Positions 15,809-23,899 of a stretch of DNA of 43,391 nucleotides are shown in pieces; the stretch's first letter is position 1, and each line of letters begins with the position of its first letter. Origin of the DNA: Patescibacteria group bacterium (GTDB taxonomy: Bacteria; Patescibacteriota; Minisyncoccia; Phycocordibacterales; Phycocordibacteraceae); contig JAGWYL010000006.1 of NCBI GenBank assembly GCA_018969385.1, positions 1 to 43,391 of the forward strand, written 5' to 3'. The notes under the pieces were generated by a model, which saw only the letters and a program-made list of their open reading frames with translations, had not been told where the DNA came from and made no database searches. The position numbers and the translations under genes are program-made.

Positions 15809-17095
15809 TCAGCTCCGCTTCTTCCATTCGCGCTCCTGGCGGACAAGCTTCGCCGCGTCCGCGGGATTCGCGAGCAGTCCGGCCACGAGCCGCTCCATGC
15901 GCATGGATTGCGAACCCTTCACGAGGATTACGTCGCCGGGCAAAACGAGCGAAGGAAGCGCGGCGAGCGCTTCCTTCGAGTTGTCGAACGAGAGTACCGC
16001 CTGCTCGTCCATGCCCGCTTCGCGCGCCGCCTTCGTGAGCGCGCGCATGCGGATGCCGACCCCGACGACGATATCCGCGGCGTGCGGAGTCGCCGCGCCG
16101 AGGCGCGAATGTTCCGCGACCGAGTAGCGGCCGAGTTCGAGCATGTCGCCTAGGACCGCGATGCGCCGCTTCGCCTCCGGAAACTCGGCGAGCGCGGCGA
16201 GCGCCTCTTCGAGCGCTACGGGCGACGCGTTGTACGAGTCGTCGATGACCTTCGAGCCGTGTATCCCCGCGAACACGCGCATGCGTCCCGGCGGAGTCTC
16301 ATACGACGAAAGCGCTTCGAGCGCTTTTTGGAACGGCACTTCGAGCGAAAGCGCGAGCGCGAGCGCCGCGGCCGCCGCGAAAAGCTGCTGGCGGCCCACG
16401 GTGCCGCGAAGCGTTATCTGCCCCACGCTTTCTCCGGCGCGGACGCTCGCGGTCGCGGAAGGAACGCCGTCTTCGATGCCGGTCTTTATGTCGAAGATGC
16501 GGATGTCCGCATCCTTCGCGACACCGTAGGTGAGCGTGCGGACCGGCAGCCGCTTCGCCATGGAAAGCGCGTGCGCATCGTCCGCCGAGATGATGAGCGG
16601 CGCCGCGGGAGGGAGCGCGTACGCGGGCTGGAACTCCTCTTCGCGAAGCGCCTCGGGCGTCGCGTACGCCTCGACGTGGACGGGCACTTCGGGCAAGCGG
16701 GTGACCACCACGGCGTCCGGCGTCGCGATGGACAGTATCCGTTCGAGGTCGCCCGGACGGTCCGCACCAACCTCGAGCACGAGAAGGTTCGGATAGTGGT
16801 TCGGCAGGAGCGCGAGCGCGAGCGCCTCGCGGAAGACGCCGAGCCAGGAGAGCGGATTCATCCATGGATTCTTGACGCCGAAGATGGTGAACGGCACGCC
16901 GAATTCGGTATTGAAGCTCTTTTCGCTCTTGCGGGAGAAGAAGGAGTCCGCGAGCACCGCGGCGGACGCTTCCTTGGCGGAGGTCTTCCCCACGCTTCCG
17001 GTCACCATGACGATGGTCGGCCGGTACTTCGCGATGACGACGCGCGCAAGGACTGCGAGGCTTTCGGCGAGGATATGGCGAGCGAATCGTTTCAT
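15809..17095 (-). CDS. murF: MurF, UDP-MurNAc-tripeptide:D-Ala-D-Ala ligase
   Basis: Cytoplasmic Mur ligase that adds D-Ala-D-Ala to UDP-MurNAc-tripeptide using ATP. The 428-residue protein has the P-loop VTGSVGKTSAKE (about 32-43), the Mur-ligase central domain with SEKSFNTEFGVP, and the C-terminal DDSYNASP motif followed by LGDMLELG, typical of MurF. The start codon overlaps the ftsI stop by 4 nt (ATGA). It is the last protein gene of the division cluster, with tRNA-Glu about 45 nt beyond. Confidence 0.95.
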   Translation of the reverse strand: MKRFARHILAESLAVLARVVIAKYRPTIVMVTGSVGKTSAKEASAAVLADSFFSRKSEKSFNTEFGVPFTIFGVKNPWMNPLSWLGVFREALALALLPNHYPNLLVLEVGADRPGDLERILSIATPDAVVVTRLPEVPVHVEAYATPEALREEEFQPAYALPPAAPLIISADDAHALSMAKRLPVRTLTYGVAKDADIRIFDIKTGIEDGVPSATASVRAGESVGQITLRGTVGRQQLFAAAAALALALSLEVPFQKALEALSSYETPPGRMRVFAGIHGSKVIDDSYNASPVALEEALAALAEFPEAKRRIAVLGDMLELGRYSVAEHSRLGAATPHAADIVVGVGIRMRALTKAAREAGMDEQAVLSFDNSKEALAALPSLVLPGDVILVKGSQSMRMERLVAGLLANPADAAKLVRQEREWKKRS

Positions 17096-18828
17096 TGCCG
17101 GTTCAGGGTGGTCGTGGCGGTTCCGTCAGGCGGTATCTGGTAATAATCGATGAGGAAGTGCATCAGGTCCAGGTAGGTGCTCGTCAGCGTCTGTGACGCA
17201 TACTCGACCCCCTGCGGGTCGTTCGTATAAAGAAGAATGATAAACCGCGGAGCGTACGATGGGAAGTACCCGAAGAAGGAGTGGAAGAAGCGGTTCGTAT
17301 AGTATCCGCCGCCGGGCTTCGTGAGCTGCGCCGTTCCGGTCTTCACCGCAAAGGACATGTCGGGCATCCGGTCCGCGCCGTGCGCGAGCGCCGTGCTCGC
17401 GACGACCGTCAGCATCTTCGTGACCTCGGCCACCGTCTGCGGCTTGAACACCTGCAGCGTCCCGCTCCAGTCGAGGGGACGCGTCACGCCCGAGTCGAGC
17501 CGTATCGCCTTCACGATGTGCGGACGCACCATGGCGCCGTCGTTCGCGAGCGTGCCGAGCGCGCGTATCATCTCGAACGGCGTTATCGCGATCCCCTGTC
17601 CGAAGGATGCCGTGTCGTACTCGAGCTGCCGCGGGCTGCTCAGGTTTCCGACGAGACCGTGCGTTTCCGCAGGGAGGTCGACGCCGGTCGGCTCTCCGAA
17701 CTGGAGCGCGGTGAAGTAGGAGCGGAACTTCTCCGGCCCAAGCTCGGTCGCCACCCAGGAAGCGCCCACGTTGAGGGACTGCGAGAGTATCTGCTGCATC
17801 GGGATGGTGCCGTGCGCCTTGAGGTCCCAGTTGCATATCGTCGCCGAGTCGACCGTGATGCAGGCGCTGTCCTTATACGTCGTGTCCGGCGTGATGACGC
17901 CCGCATCGAGCCCGGACGCCATCGTAAGCGACTTCATGATGCTCCCGAACTCGTACACGTGCTCGACGAGCGGATTGCCGAAATCGGCCGCATTCCCGCT
18001 CGCGAACGTGTTCGGGTCGAAGGTCGGGTCCGTGCCGAGCGCGATAATCTCTCCCGTCGACGGAACCATGATGATGCCGCCCGTGCTCTTGCTGTGGTAC
18101 TCGGCGTCCACCTTCGCGAGGTCGGTGACGAGCCGCGCCTCCACTTCAGGCTCGATGGTCGTGATGAGGTCGCCCTGCCGCGCGCTCCGCGCGTCGACGA
18201 CGAGGTCGCCGACGTTCGCGAACAGCTCGGCGAAGAAGTTCCGATACAGCGAACCCGAGTCCCGCGTGAGCGTGGTGTCGTAGTACCGCTCGAGCCCGTA
18301 GCGGCCGGAAAGCGTATTGTCGTTATCGTATGCGACGAAACCGATGGTCTTCGCCGCTTCCGTGCCCGCCGGATACGTGCGCCAGCGGTCGCGCAGCACG
18401 AGCACGCCGGGGAGCCGCTTCGCCGCAAGCGCCTCCCCGGCCGCTTCGGACACGTGGTCGACTATCTCTTCGTAGGGGTCGTTCTTCTTCGACGCATGCG
18501 CCATGAAATCCGCTTCCGTCGTCGATGCCGCGGCGGAAATCGCGGCGTACGCCGCCTGCGGGTCGGTAAGCGTCTCGGGGTCGATGGCTACCAGGAATCC
18601 GGTCTCGATGGTGGCCGCGGAAACGAGCGTGCCGTCCTTGGTCGTAAAGAATATGGAGCCGCGGTCATAGAGCGTCTTCGCCTGGGAGAGGTACTGCCGC
18701 TCGCCCATGAGCGAATAATCTCCGCCGTAGACTATCTGGACGAAATACAGCCGGAGCACGATGGCGGCTGCGATGACGAGGAGCGCTCCGACGAGGATGC
18801 GGAGCCGGACCTTGAAGCGTCTTCGCAT
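17092..18828 (-). CDS. ftsI: FtsI-type penicillin-binding protein
   Basis: Class B penicillin-binding protein, the septal D,D-transpeptidase. The 578-residue protein has a basic N-terminus and one membrane helix (about 8-30), a dimerisation region with TLYDRGSIFFTTKDG, and a transpeptidase domain. The active-site motifs are FGSIMKSL (SxxK), SQSLN (SxN) and VKTGTAQ (KTG). Its place between an FtsL-like gene and murF supports FtsI rather than the elongation enzyme; a second PBP (26313) lies in the mre block. Confidence 0.95.
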   Translation of the reverse strand: MRRRFKVRLRILVGALLVIAAAIVLRLYFVQIVYGGDYSLMGERQYLSQAKTLYDRGSIFFTTKDGTLVSAATIETGFLVAIDPETLTDPQAAYAAISAAASTTEADFMAHASKKNDPYEEIVDHVSEAAGEALAAKRLPGVLVLRDRWRTYPAGTEAAKTIGFVAYDNDNTLSGRYGLERYYDTTLTRDSGSLYRNFFAELFANVGDLVVDARSARQGDLITTIEPEVEARLVTDLAKVDAEYHSKSTGGIIMVPSTGEIIALGTDPTFDPNTFASGNAADFGNPLVEHVYEFGSIMKSLTMASGLDAGVITPDTTYKDSACITVDSATICNWDLKAHGTIPMQQILSQSLNVGASWVATELGPEKFRSYFTALQFGEPTGVDLPAETHGLVGNLSSPRQLEYDTASFGQGIAITPFEMIRALGTLANDGAMVRPHIVKAIRLDSGVTRPLDWSGTLQVFKPQTVAEVTKMLTVVASTALAHGADRMPDMSFAVKTGTAQLTKPGGGYYTNRFFHSFFGYFPSYAPRFIILLYTNDPQGVEYASQTLTSTYLDLMHFLIDYYQIPPDGTATTTLNRQ

Positions 18829-18841
18829 GGCGAGGACGACG

Positions 18842-19120
18842 CTAGTTCGCGCGCGTGAGGACCGCCTGTTCGGCAGTCACGTAACTCAAGTCCTTCGGCG
18901 TCGCATACCCGAGCTCCTTCGGGTCGACGGATTGCAGCGCGGAAAGCGCCGCGAGGTATCTGCCTTCGAGCGTCCCGACGTTCGCCTGCTCCGTAGCCAT
19001 CTGCGCGGCGTACTCGGTCCGCACGGTCGCAAAGAAGACCGTCGCGACGATGAGCGCGAGATAGACCGCGCCGAGCGATGCGCAGGTTATCCCGAGGATG
19101 CCGGTGAGACGGTTAGGCAT
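18842..19120 (-). CDS. ftsL: FtsL-like bitopic division protein
   Basis: A 92-residue protein with a short cytoplasmic start, one membrane helix (about 6-32, ITCASLGAVYLALIVATVFF) and an external region predicted to be helical (EYAAQMATEQANVGTLEGRY). Sequence identity alone is not decisive, but size, topology and position between rsmH and ftsI are those of FtsL. The ATG at 19120 overlaps the rsmH end by 8 nt; the track start at 19153 adds residues read out of frame from rsmH. Confidence 0.7.
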   Translation of the reverse strand: MPNRLTGILGITCASLGAVYLALIVATVFFATVRTEYAAQMATEQANVGTLEGRYLAALSALQSVDPKELGYATPKDLSYVTAEQAVLTRAN

Positions 19121-20063
19121 AGGCGGTGTGGTAGGAAGGCGCGCCCGCGGCAAGCGGAGCTGCCGGGCTCTTGATGAAGACGCGCAGCTTCGCGCTTCTC
19201 GAGCGCGGATTCGCGCGCACCTCTTCGCGCGTCGGCGAAAGCGGCTTCTTGAAGAGCAGCTCTCCGGTGCCTTCGTGAAGCGCGTTCCGGAACGCTTCCT
19301 TCACGATGCGGTCTTCGGCGCTATGGAAAGTGATGACGGCGATGCGGCCGCCGGGCGCAAGATGGGCGAGCGCCGCGGCGAGCCCTTCGCGAAGCGCGCC
19401 GAACTCGTCGTTCACCGCGATGCGCAGCGCCTGGAACGTCTTGGTCGCGGGATGAATCTTGTGCGTCCGGTACGAAGCGGGTACGCCCGCGCTGATGGCG
19501 TCCGCGAGCTCGCGCGTGCCGACGATGTGCCCTTTCCCGCGCCTCTCGACGATGGATGCGGCAATCCTGCGCGAATACCGCTCTTCGCCGTACCGGAAGA
19601 TGAGGTCGGCGAGGTCCTGCTCGCTCCAGCCATTTACGATGTCCGCCGCGGTCTCCCCGTCCGCATCCCCGTAGGTCATGAGGAGCGGTTCATCCGCGAG
19701 GAAGGAGAATCCCTTGCCGGACGAGAGCTGAAACCCGCTCCAGCCGAGGTCGAAGAGGAACTTGTTCGCGCGCGGCAGGTCGAGCCGGTCGAAGATGCGG
19801 GAGAGGTTCCTGAAATTGTCCGTGAGGAGGTGCACGACGGGACGGTCCGCACGGCGGTCGAGCGCGAGCGCCCCCCGCGCGCGCTCGACGGCGTCCGCAT
19901 CGGCGTCGATGCCGATGAGCGTCCCGTCCGCGCCGAGCACGGACAGGAGCCGCGCGAAATGCCCCGCCCCGCCGAGCGTGGCGTCCACGACGATATCCGA
20001 AGGGGCGACGGCAAGCGCGTCCACGGCCTCGGCAAGGAATACGCTCGTGTGTCCGTCCGTCAT
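19113..20063 (-). CDS. rsmH: 16S rRNA (cytosine-1402 N4) methyltransferase
   Basis: RsmH (MraW) methylates C1402 of 16S rRNA with SAM. The 316-residue protein has HTSVFLAEAVDAL, the SAM-binding DATLGGAGHFARLL, FLFDLGWSGFQL and the conserved VITFHSAEDRIVK near the C-terminus. The ATG at 20063 lies 5 nt after the mraZ stop; the longer track start would overlap mraZ. It follows mraZ in the normal dcw order. Confidence 0.96.
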   Translation of the reverse strand: MTDGHTSVFLAEAVDALAVAPSDIVVDATLGGAGHFARLLSVLGADGTLIGIDADADAVERARGALALDRRADRPVVHLLTDNFRNLSRIFDRLDLPRANKFLFDLGWSGFQLSSGKGFSFLADEPLLMTYGDADGETAADIVNGWSEQDLADLIFRYGEERYSRRIAASIVERRGKGHIVGTRELADAISAGVPASYRTHKIHPATKTFQALRIAVNDEFGALREGLAAALAHLAPGGRIAVITFHSAEDRIVKEAFRNALHEGTGELLFKKPLSPTREEVRANPRSRSAKLRVFIKSPAAPLAAGAPSYHTAYA

Positions 20064-20068
20064 ACGCG

Positions 20069-20503
20069 TCAGCGGGGGTTCCCTTCCCCGAGCCGTTCCG
20101 CGAACGCGTCCGCATCCCGTTCGATGGCCGCCGTGTAGCTCTTCCACGCGGTCTCATCCCATATCTCGACGCGTTCCGCGACGCCCGCGACAACCGCCTT
20201 TCCCGAGATTCCGGCGAATGCCTTCAGGTTCTCCGGGATGAGGATGCGCCCGGCGCCGTCCACGTCCGCTTCCGCGGAACCCGCGAGGAAGAGACGGGCG
20301 AGGCCGCGCGATGCGGCGTTCCCGTAGGTCTGTCCCGCGTACGCGCGCGCCTGCTTCTCCCACTCCTTCCGCGAGTAGACGTACAGACAATGGTCGAGGC
20401 CGCGAGTGACGACGACGACGCGGCCGAGCTGCTTCCGGAATTTCGACGGAAGCGAGATGCGGTTCTTGGTATCAAAAGTGTGAAGGTATTCTCCGAGAAA
20501 CAT
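20069..20503 (-). CDS. mraZ: MraZ transcriptional regulator
   Basis: DNA-binding regulator that heads dcw clusters and controls its own operon. The 144-residue protein contains the two tandem SpoVT/AbrB-like repeats: YLHTFDTKNRISLPSKFRKQ at the N-terminus and ADVDGAGRILIPENLKAF in the second half. The ATG at 20503 (MFLGEYLHTF) is the family start; the track adds 15 residues. A TATAAT box and GTGGG/AAAGTG-like repeats lie upstream. Confidence 0.95.
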   Translation of the reverse strand: MFLGEYLHTFDTKNRISLPSKFRKQLGRVVVVTRGLDHCLYVYSRKEWEKQARAYAGQTYGNAASRGLARLFLAGSAEADVDGAGRILIPENLKAFAGISGKAVVAGVAERVEIWDETAWKSYTAAIERDADAFAERLGEGNPR

Positions 20504-20540
20504 GGCGGCAGGCGATGGCGGAAAGTCGGCGGCGGCCCGG

Positions 20541-20590
20541 CTTCCCACTTCATAGGCCTAATGGGGATTATATGACACTTTGCCCCACAA
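20541..20590 (-). promoter_or_regulatory. mraZ promoter region with possible MraZ boxes
   Basis: On the minus strand TATAAT (20567-20572) lies about 64 nt before mraZ, with no convincing -35. AAAGTGTC just upstream and GAAGTGGG just downstream of it resemble the short G-rich repeats bound by MraZ in other bacteria. Operator identity is inferred. Confidence 0.45.
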
Positions 20591-20602
20591 GGACGCATTA
20601 AG

Positions 20603-20611
20603 TTATCCACA
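20603..20611 (+). promoter_or_regulatory. Single DnaA-box match (TTATCCACA)
   Basis: An exact 9-mer consensus DnaA box lies between the divergent mraZ and leader promoters. No cluster, AT-rich unwinding region or dnaA gene is present, so it is not evidence for an origin; it could allow regulation by DnaA. Confidence 0.35.
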
Positions 20612-20628
20612 CCGGGAGGATGCCCCGT

Positions 20629-20657
20629 TTGACGCGAACCGGCCGATTTGCTAATTT
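20629..20657 (+). promoter_or_regulatory. Sigma70-type promoter of leader ORF 1
   Basis: TTGACG, a 17-nt spacer and TAATTT, preceded by TGC (extended -10). The -10 ends 8 nt before the leader ATG, so the transcript should begin at or just before the start codon. Confidence 0.8.
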
Positions 20658-20665
20658 TTCCCTAC

Positions 20666-20755
20666 ATGCATCCGCACGCGAAGATCGTCGTCGCAACGCT
20701 TGCCGGCCTCATTACCGAGGTCGGGGGTTTGCTCGAGCTTTCTTCACGGGCGTAG
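20666..20755 (+). CDS. Leader peptide ORF 1 (Ile/Val/Leu-containing)
   Basis: A 29-codon ORF beginning MHPHAKIVVATLAGLITE and ending TAG. Ten of 29 residues are Ile, Val or Leu, including ATC-GTC-GTC and CTC-ATT. It lies directly after a promoter and before an intrinsic terminator that precedes the ATP-grasp-like gene. Its 3' codons (20735-20744) can pair with the left arm of that terminator. A ribosome stalled early would leave this segment free; one reaching the stop would cover it. The promoter, the opening context CTACATGCAT and the position match the leader upstream of leuA. Confidence 0.65.
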   Translation: MHPHAKIVVATLAGLITEVGGLLELSSRA

Positions 20756-20811
20756 ACGGAAAGAAATCTCAAGGAAGCTCCCGACCGAAAGGCCGGGACT
20801 TCGTTTTTTTT
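20735..20811 (+). terminator. Attenuator with competing antiterminator
   Basis: The terminator stem (20774-20802) pairs GAAG-TCCCG-CC with GG-CGGGA-CTTC around a GAAA loop with small bulges, followed by GTTTTTTTT. The antiterminator GAGCTTTCTT (20735-20744) with AAGGAAGCTC (20771-20780) gives 10 pairs including one G-U, and uses the same left-arm bases. The two structures exclude each other, as in amino-acid attenuation. Confidence 0.75.
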
Positions 20812-20864
20812 GTTCCTTCGTGCGTCTGTCCTTTGTCACCAACCAGCAACCAGGGAGCTCTCCC

Positions 20865-21854
20865 ATGTCCGTTACGCATCACATCAGCCTCGGCGACCTG
20901 TCGGTCGCGGTCACGAATCCCATCACCCTCAGCGCTATGGAGCGCAACCAGTATGAAGCGATGATTGCGCATTCCGTGATTCCGCGCCTGCATGCCGAAA
21001 TGTGCCGCAGCAGCCGGCGCACGTTCTCACGCGACCATCTTGGCATGCCTTCGCCCGTCCTAAGGGTCGAGCTCGCTTCATACGACCCCGATGCGTCAAA
21101 GATAATCGAGGTCGAGCAGGACGGCTCCGGACTCGGCATCGCGCGAAAGCTCGGACTTCCGCTCGCGGATAACGTCGCGTACATGCTCTATAACTATGGC
21201 GTGCGGGAAATCGGCTACTACCGTTCCGCGTGCCGCGAGCATGAGTCCGCGGATCAGGAGGAGATGCTTGACGCATTTACGCGCCAGGGCATCTGCGTAC
21301 GGCGCGCCCGTTCGCTCGACGAGCTGTCCCCGACCTGTCCTTCGTGGATACATGCAAGCCACGGAGCGCTTGCCGGATACGGCGAGCAGGGCGCGGACGC
21401 TGCCGCACGCGCGGTGTTCTGGCCGTTTGACGACGGCGGCAGCAAGCGCGTCCTGCTCTTCCTCAATGCCTATCCGCTCTCGAATTTCCGGAGCGCGGAG
21501 GAGCTATATCGGATGTTCCCGGACGGATTCGTGGTGAAGCCGTTCGTGGGCCGGAGCGCACGCTTCGTCCGCTGCTTCGAACCGCCGATCGCGGACGAGT
21601 ACGGAAGCGACGAGAGCGAGCGTACGGAACTCGGACAGGTGCTAGCCGACGCGAAAAGCGGAACGCATCTGGTCCAGCCGCTTCTCAAGCACCCCACTAT
21701 CCGCGAGCACGGAAAGAAGCGGCATGAGGTAGCGGTGCTCTTCTTCGTGTTCATCGAAGGGTACTATCGCCTCCGTGCGGGATACTTCATGAATACCCCG
21801 TCGCGGAAAGTCCATGTCGGCGCATGCACGCACCTGCGTCCGATCCGTTGCTAG
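20865..21854 (+). CDS. Uncharacterised ATP-grasp-like protein
   Basis: A 329-residue protein that I cannot place in a named family. The second half has features of an ATP-grasp fold: FPDGFVVKPFVGRSARFVRC (Lys and Gly-containing nucleotide loop), HLVQPLLKHP, and VAVLFFVFIEGYYRLRAGYF followed by VHVGACTHLRPI. No signal peptide or membrane helix is seen. An amide- or peptide-bond-forming ligase role is therefore only a suggestion. The ATG at 20865 gives the chosen start; the track start (20700) runs through the leader and terminator. The attenuator in front suggests control by amino-acid supply. It is monocistronic with a terminator just after. Confidence 0.75.
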   Translation: MSVTHHISLGDLSVAVTNPITLSAMERNQYEAMIAHSVIPRLHAEMCRSSRRTFSRDHLGMPSPVLRVELASYDPDASKIIEVEQDGSGLGIARKLGLPLADNVAYMLYNYGVREIGYYRSACREHESADQEEMLDAFTRQGICVRRARSLDELSPTCPSWIHASHGALAGYGEQGADAAARAVFWPFDDGGSKRVLLFLNAYPLSNFRSAEELYRMFPDGFVVKPFVGRSARFVRCFEPPIADEYGSDESERTELGQVLADAKSGTHLVQPLLKHPTIREHGKKRHEVAVLFFVFIEGYYRLRAGYFMNTPSRKVHVGACTHLRPIRC

Positions 21855-21870
21855 CGCGTGTTGGAAGTCG

Positions 21871-21901
21871 AAAGGGGCGGCCTGCGGGTCGCCCTTTTTC
21901 T
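21871..21901 (+). terminator. Terminator of the ATP-grasp-like gene
   Basis: The stem AAAGGGGCG/CGCCCTTT with one bulged G is followed by a T-rich run, 16 nt after the stop. Confidence 0.8.
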
Positions 21902-21914
21902 TTTCAGGGCGCCT

Positions 21915-22046
21915 GCCCGCACACTCAATCTCGCATGCTTCGCATGCCGTCACGAGTTATGAGTGCCATACGCACTGGCGCTCTTCTCAACCGACTTACT
22001 TAAGCGGATACATTGAGGCGAAGCATGCGAGATTGAGTGTGCGGGC
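21915..22046. repeat. Inverted-repeat element, GCCCGCACACT family, copy 2
   Basis: Perfect 29-nt terminal inverted repeats (21915-21943 and 22018-22046) flank a 74-nt centre with no ORF. The outer end GCCCGCACACT is shared with copies at 8568 and 41537. The right end directly abuts the -35 box of the leuA leader promoter. Size and structure resemble a MITE-like or REP-like palindromic element. Confidence 0.85.
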
Positions 22047-22075
22047 TTGACCGCGCGGGGCGCGGATGCTTAACT
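22047..22075 (+). promoter_or_regulatory. Promoter of the leuA leader
   Basis: TTGACC, a 17-nt spacer and TTAACT, ending 9 nt before the leader ATG. It has the same build as the promoter at 20629. Confidence 0.75.
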
Positions 22076-22084
22076 TCTTCCTAC

Positions 22085-22159
22085 ATGCATACACGGACGG
22101 CAAAGCTTCTTGACCTTCTTCTTACGCCCACGCAAGGTGGAGGTCCAGCCCGTGTCTAG
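22085..22159 (+). CDS. leuL: Leucine-rich leader peptide upstream of leuA
   Basis: A 24-codon ORF containing KLLDLLLTP: five Leu codons, all CTT, within six positions, then Gly/Pro-rich codons and TAG. Leu runs of this kind are the classic sensor in leu attenuators of enterobacteria, where ribosome stalling at Leu codons switches on the biosynthetic gene. Here the next gene is leuA, 2-isopropylmalate synthase, which strongly supports the role. The gene symbol is by analogy only. Translation would start at or near the transcript's 5' end. Confidence 0.75.
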   Translation: MHTRTAKLLDLLLTPTQGGGPARV

Positions 22160-22243
22160 GTTCTAAGGAAATAGATACGAACAGGCCCTCCACACGGAGG
22201 GCCTTGACGTTGTGTAACCCCGTGCGAAAGGCCGTTCTTTCGC
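22136..22243 (+). promoter_or_regulatory. leuA attenuation region with alternative stems
   Basis: The hairpin AGGCCCTCC/GGAGGGCCT (22183-22204) competes with pairing of GTGGAGG (22137-22143, in the leader ORF) to CCTCCAC (22187-22193). A second hairpin GCGAAAG/CTTTCGC (22224-22243) is followed by TCTTT. No long T tract follows the first stem, so control could be transcriptional or at the leuA ribosome-binding site. Confidence 0.55.
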
Positions 22244-22270
22244 TCTTTGAAAACCGAAGGAGGAAGTATC

Positions 22271-23818
<1,548 letters not shown>

Positions 23819-23853
23819 CGGCGGGCATGCATGCTTCTTCTCCGGTTATTCGG

Positions 23854-23886
23854 AAACCCCTGCGTAACGCACGCGCAGGGGTTTTT
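23854..23886. terminator. Terminator of leuA, between convergent genes
   Basis: An 11-bp stem AAACCCCTGCG/CGCAGGGGTTT is followed by TT on the plus strand. It lies between convergent leuA and lysS; the minus-strand T run is shorter. Confidence 0.85.
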
Positions 23887-23899
23887 CTTATTTGCGCGA

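Noticed and set aside
17281-18858. 525-aa plus-strand ORF
   Set aside because: Antisense shadow of ftsI with the low-complexity Arg/Glu pattern typical of GC-rich antisense frames.
20581-20664. Replication origin at the DnaA box
   Set aside because: Single box, no AT-rich unwinding region, no dnaA/dnaN nearby.
20700-20864. Longer start of the ATP-grasp-like gene in the ORF track
   Set aside because: It would translate through the leader ORF region and the intrinsic terminator; the ATG at 20865 follows these elements.
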